5,297 nt of DNA from an uncultured Phycisphaerales bacterium (GTDB taxonomy: Bacteria > Planctomycetota > Phycisphaerae > Phycisphaerales > SM1A02): positions 1-5,297 of the forward strand of contig CAMPIL010000259.1 of assembly GCA_946886375.1 (NCBI GenBank). The letters run 5' to 3'. This document shows, piece after piece, positions 1 to 5,297 of this stretch. The position numbers and the translations under genes were made by a program. The notes below the pieces were generated by a model. It worked only from the letters and a program-made list of their open reading frames with translations, was not told the origin of the DNA and made no database searches. How positions within the stretch are numbered: the first letter of the stretch is position 1; each line of letters starts with the position of its first letter.

Positions 1-170
1 GCGATGTGAACCGCGATGGCGTGGTCAATGTGAATGACCTGCTGTTCATCATCAATTCGTGGGGGCCTTGTCTCAATCCGGCGAATTGTGTGGCGGACAT
101 CGCTCCTGCTGGCGGCAACGGCGTGGTCAACGGCGGCGATCTGATCGCCGTGTTCTTGAATTGGGGTTAA
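1..170 (+). CDS. C-terminal fragment of a secreted dockerin type I-like repeat protein (5' end outside window)
   Basis: The reading frame starts at base 3 and runs 55 codons to TAA at 168-170. The fragment opens with DVNRDGVVNVND, a full 12-residue dockerin/F-hand calcium loop (D1, N3, D5, G6, V8, N9, D12), followed by the helix LLFIINSWG and a Cys-containing linker (GPCLNPANC). A second loop begins at DIAPAGGNGVVNGGD and ends FLNWG-stop. This second loop is degenerate: position 3 is Ala and three extra residues (AGG) precede the N-G pair, so calcium binding may be weak. Tandem loops at the extreme C-terminus are typical of exported planctomycetal proteins, where they are not tied to cellulosomes and their role is unclear. 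The two linker Cys could form a disulfide, which would fit an extracytoplasmic location. The main body of the protein, and so its activity, lies outside the window. The gene is convergent with the PilZ gene. The dockerin call is confident; no function can be given. Confidence 0.85.
   Translation, partial: DVNRDGVVNVNDLLFIINSWGPCLNPANCVADIAPAGGNGVVNGGDLIAVFLNWG
2..72 (+). repeat. Left arm of a near-perfect 71-bp inverted repeat (dockerin loop 1 coding sequence)
   Basis: These 71 bases match the reverse complement of 5226-5296 at 67 positions; the first 33 (2-34) are identical. The four differences (AAT/AAC, GAC/GAT, CTG/TTG, CCT/CCG) are all synonymous. The repeat covers the first calcium loop, its helix and the W-G-P-C turn of the left dockerin protein. 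Confidence 0.9.
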
Positions 171-243
171 ACCAACAAAGAGGCGTGGATCAACAGTTCG
201 CGATGAACACTTCCAACTTTGCCAGTCTCAGCGCAATCTCGGT

Positions 244-1161
244 TTACGCGACCATCGCATCATCGTCCTGCGTCGCAAAACGCTGCAACTGCGAGCGCTG
301 CTGCAGAGCGATGTACCGGCAGATCTGATCGACGACGAACCGCTGGTGCATGGGATTGAATGAGAAATCAAAGGCCATGCCTGCGTAGGTATCGTGATTC
401 GACTCCATGTGCGTGTGCACCAGCTTGCCTGAGGCGCAGATAGGCGTGGCGAGCTCGCTGGGCAACACGATACGCATCCAGAACAACTTGTGATGAGCCA
501 GCGCCTGACTGTCCTGCGACCGCACGCGAAGTCCCACGCCGCCGCCGCCCAGATTGACCAGCATCGCTGTGAACTTGGGGCCGACTTCCGGCATCACCAG
601 GTCATTGCCTTCCTGTGAAGCCATTATTTCGTCGGTCCGTTTCACAGGCCCGTTGATGGTTGTGGGCTGGCCGGCGGATTCGGCCTGCACCTGGCAGGCG
701 CGCTCGGCGATCAGAACGGATTTCGGGTCAAGCAATGGCCAGATATCGACCTGCGGCAGGCTCAGCGCGGCGGTCTCGACGCGATAATAGTTGCGACGCT
801 GGCATCGCTGAACGTTCTGCGGCATGGCCAGCCGCAGCGCGGGCAATGACTTGCGATCCGACAATTGCAGTTCGCACTGCTCGAGATTCGTCGTCGTGAA
901 CATCCACCGGTTCTGGCCGATGCACAGCACGGCGATCAGCTCAATGCCGTCGCGAATGTCGATTGCATGCCCCAGGGCCGCGGGCTGCTCGACAAGCATG
1001 TCGGTTTCCGACAATCCCAGCAGCCGCACGCGCCAAACAAGATGCGGTTGAATTGATTCATCGCCACGATGCGAGACGGCGATTTCCAGCGCGCCGTTGC
1101 GCTCACACAATTGCTTCAAGCATCGGCGCCACTCCAGGGTTCTCGAACGATTGGCAGGCAC
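244..1161 (-). CDS. YcgR-like PilZ-domain protein, predicted cyclic-di-GMP receptor
   Basis: I chose a GTG start at 1159-1161, giving 305 aa, because it has a strong Shine-Dalgarno (AGGGGAG) 5 nt upstream. An in-frame ATG at 1210-1212 would add 17 residues but has only a weaker AGGG. Residues about 10-115 resemble the N-terminal PilZN/YcgR domain (ALEIAV near the start, then beta-rich sequence). The PilZ part begins with QRRNYYRVE, which carries the RxxxR motif (R123-R127) that grips c-di-GMP. The second motif is VNLGGGGVGL at about 202-211: canonical (D/N)xSxxG, but with Gly in place of Ser. YAGMAFDF (about 259-266) and the final helix VDQICRYIALQQR match the end of a PilZ domain. The two motifs are about 75 residues apart, well above the roughly 27 of E. 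coli YcgR, so there is an insertion in the domain. No signal peptide or membrane segment is seen, so it is probably cytoplasmic. YcgR relatives act as flagellar brakes, but PilZ outputs vary widely and the target here is unknown. It lies about 160 bp downstream of the transglutaminase gene on the same strand. Confidence 0.85.
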   Translation of the reverse strand: MPANRSRTLEWRRCLKQLCERNGALEIAVSHRGDESIQPHLVWRVRLLGLSETDMLVEQPAALGHAIDIRDGIELIAVLCIGQNRWMFTTTNLEQCELQLSDRKSLPALRLAMPQNVQRCQRRNYYRVETAALSLPQVDIWPLLDPKSVLIAERACQVQAESAGQPTTINGPVKRTDEIMASQEGNDLVMPEVGPKFTAMLVNLGGGGVGLRVRSQDSQALAHHKLFWMRIVLPSELATPICASGKLVHTHMESNHDTYAGMAFDFSFNPMHQRFVVDQICRYIALQQRSQLQRFATQDDDAMVA

Positions 1162-1166
1162 GAAGT

Positions 1167-1173
1167 CTCCCCT
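1167..1173 (-). promoter_or_regulatory. Ribosome binding site that decides the PilZ gene start
   Basis: On the minus strand AGGGGAG sits 5 nt before a GTG codon (1159-1161). This is the best Shine-Dalgarno match near the 5' end of the PilZ frame and favours GTG over the ATG 51 nt upstream. The choice is an inference; comparison of N-termini in homologues would settle it. Confidence 0.5.
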
Positions 1174-1320
1174 GTTGGTTTGAAGATGGGCGAGGAAGGC
1201 TCCACCCCTCATCGTCCAGCCCTGCGAAGGACTTCAGGCCGCTCGATGCAATTCGGGTCGGCGAATCAACGCCCGCCGGCGCAACCCACATGATCGGACA
1301 ATGGACCCGATAATCGCAGT

Positions 1321-3603
1321 TCAATTGTGATTCGGCCGGGGCGTGGCGTGCAGTGCTTCTTCGAGTTGCCGCACAAGAGTGTGCGCCCCGTTCACTTCGC
1401 GCGATTGCAGTTTCTGCTGTCCGTAGCGCACCTCGTAAAATAGATCGGTGATTTCGCGGACCAGGTCTGCGGCGTGGCGATTGCGCTGCGCGAGTTCCGC
1501 AGCGAAGGCAAGGGGCGGCTGCCAATCGGGCTTGGCGAACCCGGCCCGCCGCAGCGTGCCGAGCATGTCGAGGTAAAAGCCAAGGTGCCGCAGCATGCGC
1601 TGGTACTCGGCTCCGCGCATGTGCTGCAAACGCAGCGCTCGCCGCAGCGACACCGTGCGCCGCATCAGTTTGACCAGCGCGATGACCGCGATGACCAGCG
1701 CGAAGCCGACGATTCCCATCCAGATGTAGCCCGCAGGGCCGAAATTGAACGACTGATTCACGCGATGCATCCAGTCGCGCACCGATCCCAACGCGCTGGA
1801 CAGCCGCGCTGACCATGTGCGGTTCAGGGATTGTGCCAGTTGCGTTTGCGAACTGCCGTTGAAATTGACGATGCTGCTGCTCCAGTTGCCTTCAAAGCGC
1901 TGGTACGCCCAGCGAACCTGGTCGGCGAGCGTCGCCTGTGAATCGTTGAACGCCATCAGCGTAGCCGGGGGCGTTGGATCGAAAGTGGACCAGCGATGCG
2001 ACCCGGTCGCGATCTCGGCCCACGCGTGCGCATTGCAGGCCAGCACGCTGTATTGCTCAAGCGCCTCGTCGTAGTCGTAGACGATGTAGCCCGCGACCAC
2101 CCGCGCCGGAATGCCTTTGCTGTGACACAGCGCCGCCAAGGCCGACGCGAAGAACTCGCAGTGCCCGCGCCGCGTCACCGTCAGAAATCGCACGATCGGA
2201 TCGACATCAGCATTCGGGTACACCACGCTGCTGAGGTCCAGCGTGTACACGAACTCGCCGGATTGCAGGTAATCCGTAAGCACACTTGCCACCGATTTGT
2301 TCCATTTCCACACCTCGCCCGGCTCGGTCGGCCGGTCCAGCGGCACGCCCGCCGCAACCAGTTTGGAATCCGCAAGGCTGCGCAGCGCGGCCTTATCCTC
2401 CGCAGAAAACGATATCGCGGATGTGAACCGCACGGGGCCGGCCAGGAAGGACAGGTCGTTGTCGGAGATTTCCGGGTCTGCGACGACGGTGTAATTCATC
2501 AACCGCCATGCATCTTCATCGGTGCGGATGATCTGGGTTGCGGGGTTGTATTGCAGCGCAAAGGGACCATCCACCCAAACGCTCGTTGGCGCGTACATCG
2601 AAAAGATCGGCGTGCGGCCGTCGGCGGGCTGATTCAGGAAAATGTGCTGAACCAGCGGCCGGCCCGGGTTCTTCAGCGAGCCGACAATTGACGTGCGTTC
2701 CTGTCCGCTGGGCGGAATCTGTGGCATCATGTTCCGCGGACGTGTATCCCATCGGCCCTTGCCCAGGTATTGATCCAGCACCGTGCCGCGCAGCAGAATG
2801 GGATCGTTCATTCGCACGGCATTGCCTTCGAGGTCGGTCAGGCGCAGGTCCATGACCTTGGCGCGAGATTCGGTGATGCGCCCGCCGATGTTCAAATCCA
2901 TATCCCAGGAAAAAAGCGACTCGCGATTGGATGAGGGAATGTTCAGCATGCCGAACATGTCCGCCCCCACGCCGCGCGGAAAACTGAGGAACACCAGCGC
3001 GCTCACCGCGATGCCGGCGACCGCAATGCCCAGCGCCTGCGAGCGCAGCCGCCACGTGGTCTGCCGGCCGATGATGGGCTTCAGCGGCGGGACCAGGCGG
3101 TAGTCAGCGGGAATCGCCGCCTGACGCTCATCGCGCGCCTTTTCAAACGAGGCGTACAACTGGTACAGCAGCAAAACGTACAGGCCAAGCACCGCGTACA
3201 CGATGACAAGGATTCCAAACAGCAGATCGTTGGTTTGCAGGCACGCGGTGAGAATCAGCAGCAGGCTGAGCGTGAGCAGGTGCGCGTAATCGCGGGCCGT
3301 TCGACGTTCGTACAGTTTGATGAGCGTCAACAGCACCGCGAAGCGCCCCAGCACACCCATGACATCGTTCTGATTCTGCAGGAGATCGCGGAAGACGTTC
3401 AGCGATGCGCCGATGACAAGGATATTGGACACCCATCGCGGCAGGATGCGGCCGCGCGGTCCTTCGGTGATGTACCAACTGATTGCTGCCAGCGAACCCG
3501 CCAGCAGCAAAAGACCAACGCTGCGCTGGGCCATGCACAGGCCGACGATGCTCAACAGCACCAGCGCGAAGGCGAGCACGGGGAATTGGCGCAACAACTT
3601 CAT
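1321..3603 (-). CDS. TgpA-like membrane protein: DUF3488 region plus transglutaminase-like core
   Basis: This 760-aa integral membrane protein has about six hydrophobic segments in residues 8-150 (roughly 8-26, 28-45, 55-72, 82-98, 107-122, 127-149) and another at about 188-207. A large extracytoplasmic part follows (about 210-620), including LLRGTVLDQYLGKGRWDT, a pattern usual just before the core in this family. The transglutaminase-like core contains GHCEFFASALAALCHSKGIPAR, then NAHAWAEI and FDPTPPA, giving an intact Cys482-His526-Asp542 triad. A final membrane helix (about 626-646) leads to a basic, probably cytoplasmic tail of about 115 residues. The architecture matches Pseudomonas aeruginosa TgpA, which is somewhat shorter. 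Family members are thought to act on cell-envelope proteins or peptides, but the substrate here cannot be read from sequence. The start is firm: ATG at 3601-3603 has GGAGG 7 nt upstream and overlaps the DUF58 stop as ATGA, implying translational coupling. No frameshift or missing catalytic residue is seen. Confidence 0.93.
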   Translation of the reverse strand: MKLLRQFPVLAFALVLLSIVGLCMAQRSVGLLLLAGSLAAISWYITEGPRGRILPRWVSNILVIGASLNVFRDLLQNQNDVMGVLGRFAVLLTLIKLYERRTARDYAHLLTLSLLLILTACLQTNDLLFGILVIVYAVLGLYVLLLYQLYASFEKARDERQAAIPADYRLVPPLKPIIGRQTTWRLRSQALGIAVAGIAVSALVFLSFPRGVGADMFGMLNIPSSNRESLFSWDMDLNIGGRITESRAKVMDLRLTDLEGNAVRMNDPILLRGTVLDQYLGKGRWDTRPRNMMPQIPPSGQERTSIVGSLKNPGRPLVQHIFLNQPADGRTPIFSMYAPTSVWVDGPFALQYNPATQIIRTDEDAWRLMNYTVVADPEISDNDLSFLAGPVRFTSAISFSAEDKAALRSLADSKLVAAGVPLDRPTEPGEVWKWNKSVASVLTDYLQSGEFVYTLDLSSVVYPNADVDPIVRFLTVTRRGHCEFFASALAALCHSKGIPARVVAGYIVYDYDEALEQYSVLACNAHAWAEIATGSHRWSTFDPTPPATLMAFNDSQATLADQVRWAYQRFEGNWSSSIVNFNGSSQTQLAQSLNRTWSARLSSALGSVRDWMHRVNQSFNFGPAGYIWMGIVGFALVIAVIALVKLMRRTVSLRRALRLQHMRGAEYQRMLRHLGFYLDMLGTLRRAGFAKPDWQPPLAFAAELAQRNRHAADLVREITDLFYEVRYGQQKLQSREVNGAHTLVRQLEEALHATPRPNHN

Positions 3604-4829
3604 GCCGCCGCCTCCGCTTCACGATCCTTTGGCGAGTTTGGCGCGACGCCCGCGGCTCGGCGGCGCGCATCCCAGCCGATCGGGCGCACGGCCAACGTGT
3701 CCAGTTGCCGCGCCGTCAGGTAAATCGCGTCCTCGCGCGCTGCGAAGGGCTGCACGCGATCCGGAGCGATCACGACGATCGCGGCACGCTCGGCATCGCG
3801 AATCGGCCGCGAGCGAGCCCCCAGCCTCGACGCATCCAGGTCAATGCCCGCCAGCGCCGCCATCACCTTGTTGTAATGCCATTGATTGCGGCGGACAGCG
3901 ATGTCCGGAGCGGGAAATCCCATGATCGTCAGGCCGACTTCAAAACCATCAAGGTCAGCGGCGTGCAGCACGGAAGCGGCCAGGCTGATGGCGCGCTCTT
4001 CCAGATCGCGTGCCTGTTCCGGACCTGCCGGTTCCACGTGAAGTTGGCTGGTGGGAACGGTGAGATCAAGAATGACCCGCAGCCGCGCCGGGCTTGGGCT
4101 GGTTCGATCGATTGAAATGAGTTGGTCCAGCCGCGCAGCGCGTTTCCACGCGATGTGCCGCATGCTGTCGCCGGGTTTGTATTCGCGCGTGCCGTAGTAA
4201 TCGTCGCCCGCGCCGGCGCGGTGCGAAACTTTTGATCCCATCAAGCCTCGCGGCGCAATTGAACTGAGAAAGCCCGGCCGCAACTCGTAGAGCATCGGAT
4301 AAATGAGCGTGTGCTGCGGCTGGGAACAGGTGCGCGTCTTGCGGATGATGCCGAAGGGAAACGCGCTCCAGACGCGCATGCGCTCAAACGTCACTCTGCC
4401 GCGGCGGGTGGGCCAGAAGATCGCTTCGCCGTGCAGCGACTCGCGCGGTCCTACGTGCATCACCCATGCCGCGGCCGGAGCCATGAAGCTGGACCAGTCC
4501 GAGCCGTCGCCGCCGGTTGCAAGCGCGTTGACAGGCGGGGTCTCGGCCAGATGCACATTGAACGCAGAAAACAATCGGCTGCGATTGGTCACGACATATC
4601 GAACGACCAGCGGCTCGCCCACCGCGCCGTGCTGCGGATCGATTCGCCGCACCCGCACCGACCGGATGATGATTGTCGAAATCAGCGCCGAAACGACCAG
4701 CCCAGCCGCGAACACACCGAAGACCCAAAACAACAGATTGTTCTGATTGTTCATCGCCGCCAGCCCGACCAGCGTGAGCAGGCCGGTGTAGATCAGACCA
4801 GGAACATGCGCGGCAATGCGGCGAGGCAT
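3600..4829 (-). CDS. DUF58 (VWA-like) membrane-anchored protein, partner of the TgpA-like protein
   Basis: The product is 409 aa from ATG 4827-4829. The frame is open a further 52 codons upstream, but that extension (MRSASACEPP...) is not DUF58-like, and a good promoter lies inside it, so I reject it. Two hydrophobic helices (about 9-26 and 31-55) are separated by the short NNQNN turn typical of DUF58 proteins. A beta-rich region follows, with FWPTRRGRVTF and SAFPFGIIRKTRT (family pattern 'RG...fPfGl'). The DUF58 signature is TREYKPGDSMRHIAWKRAAR (about 214-233), with R215, Y217, G220, D221, R224, W228 and R233. The following VWA-like strand reads VILDLTVPT, so the metal-site motif DxSxS is degenerate (D255, then T and P). 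DUF58 proteins are normally encoded with MoxR AAA+ ATPases and transglutaminase-like proteins and are thought to help assemble or mature envelope proteins; their biochemical activity is poorly known. The stop overlaps the TgpA-like start by 4 bp. No strong Shine-Dalgarno precedes the chosen ATG, so the exact start is less certain than the family call. Confidence 0.9.
   Translation of the reverse strand: MPRRIAAHVPGLIYTGLLTLVGLAAMNNQNNLLFWVFGVFAAGLVVSALISTIIIRSVRVRRIDPQHGAVGEPLVVRYVVTNRSRLFSAFNVHLAETPPVNALATGGDGSDWSSFMAPAAAWVMHVGPRESLHGEAIFWPTRRGRVTFERMRVWSAFPFGIIRKTRTCSQPQHTLIYPMLYELRPGFLSSIAPRGLMGSKVSHRAGAGDDYYGTREYKPGDSMRHIAWKRAARLDQLISIDRTSPSPARLRVILDLTVPTSQLHVEPAGPEQARDLEERAISLAASVLHAADLDGFEVGLTIMGFPAPDIAVRRNQWHYNKVMAALAGIDLDASRLGARSRPIRDAERAAIVVIAPDRVQPFAAREDAIYLTARQLDTLAVRPIGWDARRRAAGVAPNSPKDREAEAAA
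3611..3615 (-). promoter_or_regulatory. Ribosome binding site of the TgpA-like gene, inside the end of the DUF58 gene
   Basis: GGAGG on the minus strand lies 7 nt before the ATG at 3601-3603, within the last codons of the DUF58 gene (the Glu-Ala-Glu-Ala-Ala-Ala tail). Together with the ATGA stop/start overlap it indicates coupled translation of the two proteins, probably in matched amounts. Confidence 0.75.
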
Positions 4830-4856
4830 GGGTGTGCGTAGGCTCGGAAACGACCA

Positions 4857-4885
4857 ATCATAGGGCAACCACAGCCACGTGGAAA
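4857..4885 (-). promoter_or_regulatory. Putative sigma70-type promoter for the DUF58-TgpA operon
   Basis: Read on the minus strand, TTTCCA (4880-4885) is followed by a 17-nt spacer and TATGAT (4857-4862). These match the TTGACA and TATAAT consensus at 4/6 and 5/6 positions with ideal spacing. Transcription would begin near 4850, leaving a leader of about 20 nt before the DUF58 ATG at 4829. The position fits the start chosen for DUF58. The match was made by eye in GC-rich DNA, and planctomycetal promoter rules are not well established, so this is a moderate inference. Confidence 0.4.
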
Positions 4886-4962
4886 AATCACAACCGCGTG
4901 CTCTGCCAAGTTGCGGAATCGAGACGCGCCGCCTGGCATTTGAGATTCGCGCGATGGGAGGC

Positions 4963-5106
4963 TCACATGCCGAAGCAGATCGCATCCATGAGTTGCTGCT
5001 GGGAATTCACGTAACAGGTCGACGTGCACGAGAGTACGCCCGGGCATGATTGCGGGGCCGAGAACAGGCATCCCAGCACGATGAGAACGACTGTGAATGG
5101 ACCCAT
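4963..5106 (-). CDS. Possible small Cys-rich secreted peptide or lipoprotein (47 aa), unrecognised
   Basis: ATG at 5104-5106 opens 47 codons to TGA at 4963-4965. The N-terminus MGPFTVVLIVLGCLFSAPQS looks like the hydrophobic core of an export signal, and VLGC at residues 10-13 fits a lipobox (Cys13 would be lipidated). The rest contains four more Cys (21, 27, 31, 44). It begins 27 nt after the stop of the dockerin gene on the same strand and could share its transcript. Weak points: no basic residue lies in the n-region if ATG is the start, and the GGAG upstream is 12 nt away, which is long. A CTG codon two codons earlier would be 6 nt from GGAG and would add an Arg, but CTG starts are rare. 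I recognise no family. It may be a real small gene or a chance frame; this stretch otherwise holds no gene. Confidence 0.3.
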   Translation of the reverse strand: MGPFTVVLIVLGCLFSAPQSCPGVLSCTSTCYVNSQQQLMDAICFGM

Positions 5107-5133
5107 GCGCAGCTAGGACTCCATTTCCCGGGT

Positions 5134-5297
5134 TCAACCCCAATTCTGAACAAGCGTAAGAAGATCAATGTGATTAACCACGCCGTTGTGATCCAGATCG
5201 GCAGGACACGGTTGTGCAGCAGCAGGACACGGCCCCCACGAATTGATGATGAACAGCAAATCGTTCACATTGACCACGCCATCGCGGTTCACATCGG
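5134..5297 (-). CDS. C-terminal fragment of a second dockerin type I-like repeat protein (5' end outside window)
   Basis: The frame enters at base 5295 and runs 53 codons to TGA (5134-5136). It contains loop 1 DVNRDGVVNVND with helix LLFIINSWG, a linker with two Cys (GPCPAAAQPCPA), loop 2 DLDHNGVVNHID with helix LLTLVQNWG, then stop. Both loops keep the acidic or Asn residues at positions 1, 3, 5, 9 and 12, so unlike the left-hand protein both look able to bind calcium. Loop 1 and its helix are identical in protein sequence to the copy at the other window edge, while linker and loop 2 differ, so the two are paralogues sharing a C-terminal module. The upstream part that would define the function is not in the window. 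It is probably an exported protein. The small ORF at 4963-5106 and the DUF58 operon follow in the same direction. Confidence 0.85.
   Translation of the reverse strand, partial: DVNRDGVVNVNDLLFIINSWGPCPAAAQPCPADLDHNGVVNHIDLLTLVQNWG
5201..5232 (-). repeat. Short 21-nt-period direct repeat in the dockerin linker
   Basis: The 11-mer CCGTGTCCTGC (minus strand) occurs at 5222-5232 and again at 5201-5211, giving the peptide repeat PCPA-AAQ-PCPA with an exact 7-codon period. This suggests a small in-frame duplication that supplied the second linker Cys. Confidence 0.7.
5226..5296 (-). repeat. Right arm of the 71-bp inverted repeat (dockerin loop 1 coding sequence)
   Basis: This is the counterpart of 2-72 in opposite orientation. 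Similarity ends abruptly after the G-P-C codons, where the linker and second loop of the two dockerin proteins diverge. It is a shared protein module, not a transposon end: there is no transposase between the arms. Confidence 0.9.

Noticed and set aside
171..243. Terminator between the convergent dockerin and PilZ genes
   Set aside because: I looked for a GC-rich hairpin with a T-run on either strand and found none.
59..328. 89-codon plus-strand frame overlapping both the left dockerin end and the PilZ end
   Set aside because: Starts inside the dockerin gene in a different frame, and the product is Arg/Ser/Cys-rich without features.
1162..1320. Separate promoter or terminator between the TgpA-like and PilZ genes
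   Set aside because: TTG-starting hexamers exist but none has a -10-like hexamer at 16-18 nt. The best hairpin (GGCG, 6-nt loop, CGCC) is only 4 bp with no T-run.
1103..1816. 237-codon minus-strand frame across the TgpA-like 3' end and the gap before PilZ
   Set aside because: Ala/Arg-rich shadow in another frame of the transglutaminase gene, with no recognisable domain; both true genes are intact.
1996..2691. 231-codon plus-strand frame opposite the TgpA-like gene
   Set aside because: It lies wholly antisense to an intact, well-recognised gene; its Arg/His-rich, low-complexity product is typical of a GC-rich shadow frame.
3483..4115. 210-codon plus-strand frame opposite the DUF58/TgpA junction
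   Set aside because: Antisense to two recognised genes, with Arg-rich composition and no motif.
4830..4985. N-terminal extension of the DUF58 frame by 52 codons
   Set aside because: The extension lacks family-like sequence and precedes the expected first membrane helix by too much. A good promoter match lies inside it and ATG 4829 fits the usual DUF58 N-terminus.
4793..5143. 116-codon minus-strand frame overlapping the dockerin end and the DUF58 start
   Set aside because: It begins at a TTG inside the dockerin gene, overlaps two supported genes, and its product (MGLNPGNGVL...) has no domain-like features.
1..5297. Composite transposon suggested by the inverted repeats at both ends
   Set aside because: The repeats are coding sequence for a shared dockerin loop, and there is no transposase, integrase or target-site duplication in the window.

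Overview
The window looks like chromosomal DNA from a planctomycete, probably of the Phycisphaerae type. The GC content is moderately high (my impression, not counted). Both ends carry the C-terminus of a protein ending in paired dockerin type I-like calcium loops with the 'D-x-N-x-D-G-x-V-N-x-x-D ... WGPC' signature common in secreted planctomycetal proteins. The taxonomic call is an inference from this style and from gene content; there is no rRNA or marker gene to confirm it.

Layout. Positions 1-170 (+) are the 3' end of a dockerin-type protein. After a 73-bp gap, convergent to it, come three minus-strand genes, read here from right to left: a DUF58 protein (start near 4829, end 3600), a TgpA-like transglutaminase-core membrane protein (3603-1321) that overlaps the DUF58 gene by 4 bp (ATGA), and, about 160 bp further on, a YcgR-like PilZ protein (1161-244). 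Upstream of DUF58 lie a plausible sigma70-type promoter (4857-4885) and a possible 47-codon secreted peptide or lipoprotein (5106-4963). Positions 5297-5134 (-) are the 3' end of a second dockerin-type protein. No RNA gene, insertion sequence, CRISPR array or convincing rho-independent terminator was seen.

How the genes may work together. DUF58 and TgpA-type transglutaminase proteins are a well-known pair, usually with a MoxR-family AAA+ ATPase at the head of the operon. Here both membrane proteins are present and translationally coupled, but the MoxR gene is absent from this locus. The next gene in the same direction is a predicted cyclic-di-GMP receptor. Whether it belongs to the same transcript is open: I see neither a promoter nor a terminator in the gap.

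Most unusual points. The two window ends carry near-identical inverted copies of the first dockerin loop (67 of 71 bases, all differences synonymous). The PilZ protein has a long insertion between its two c-di-GMP-binding motifs and a Ser-to-Gly change in the second. A small Cys-rich ORF with a lipobox-like sequence lies between the dockerin gene and the DUF58 gene.
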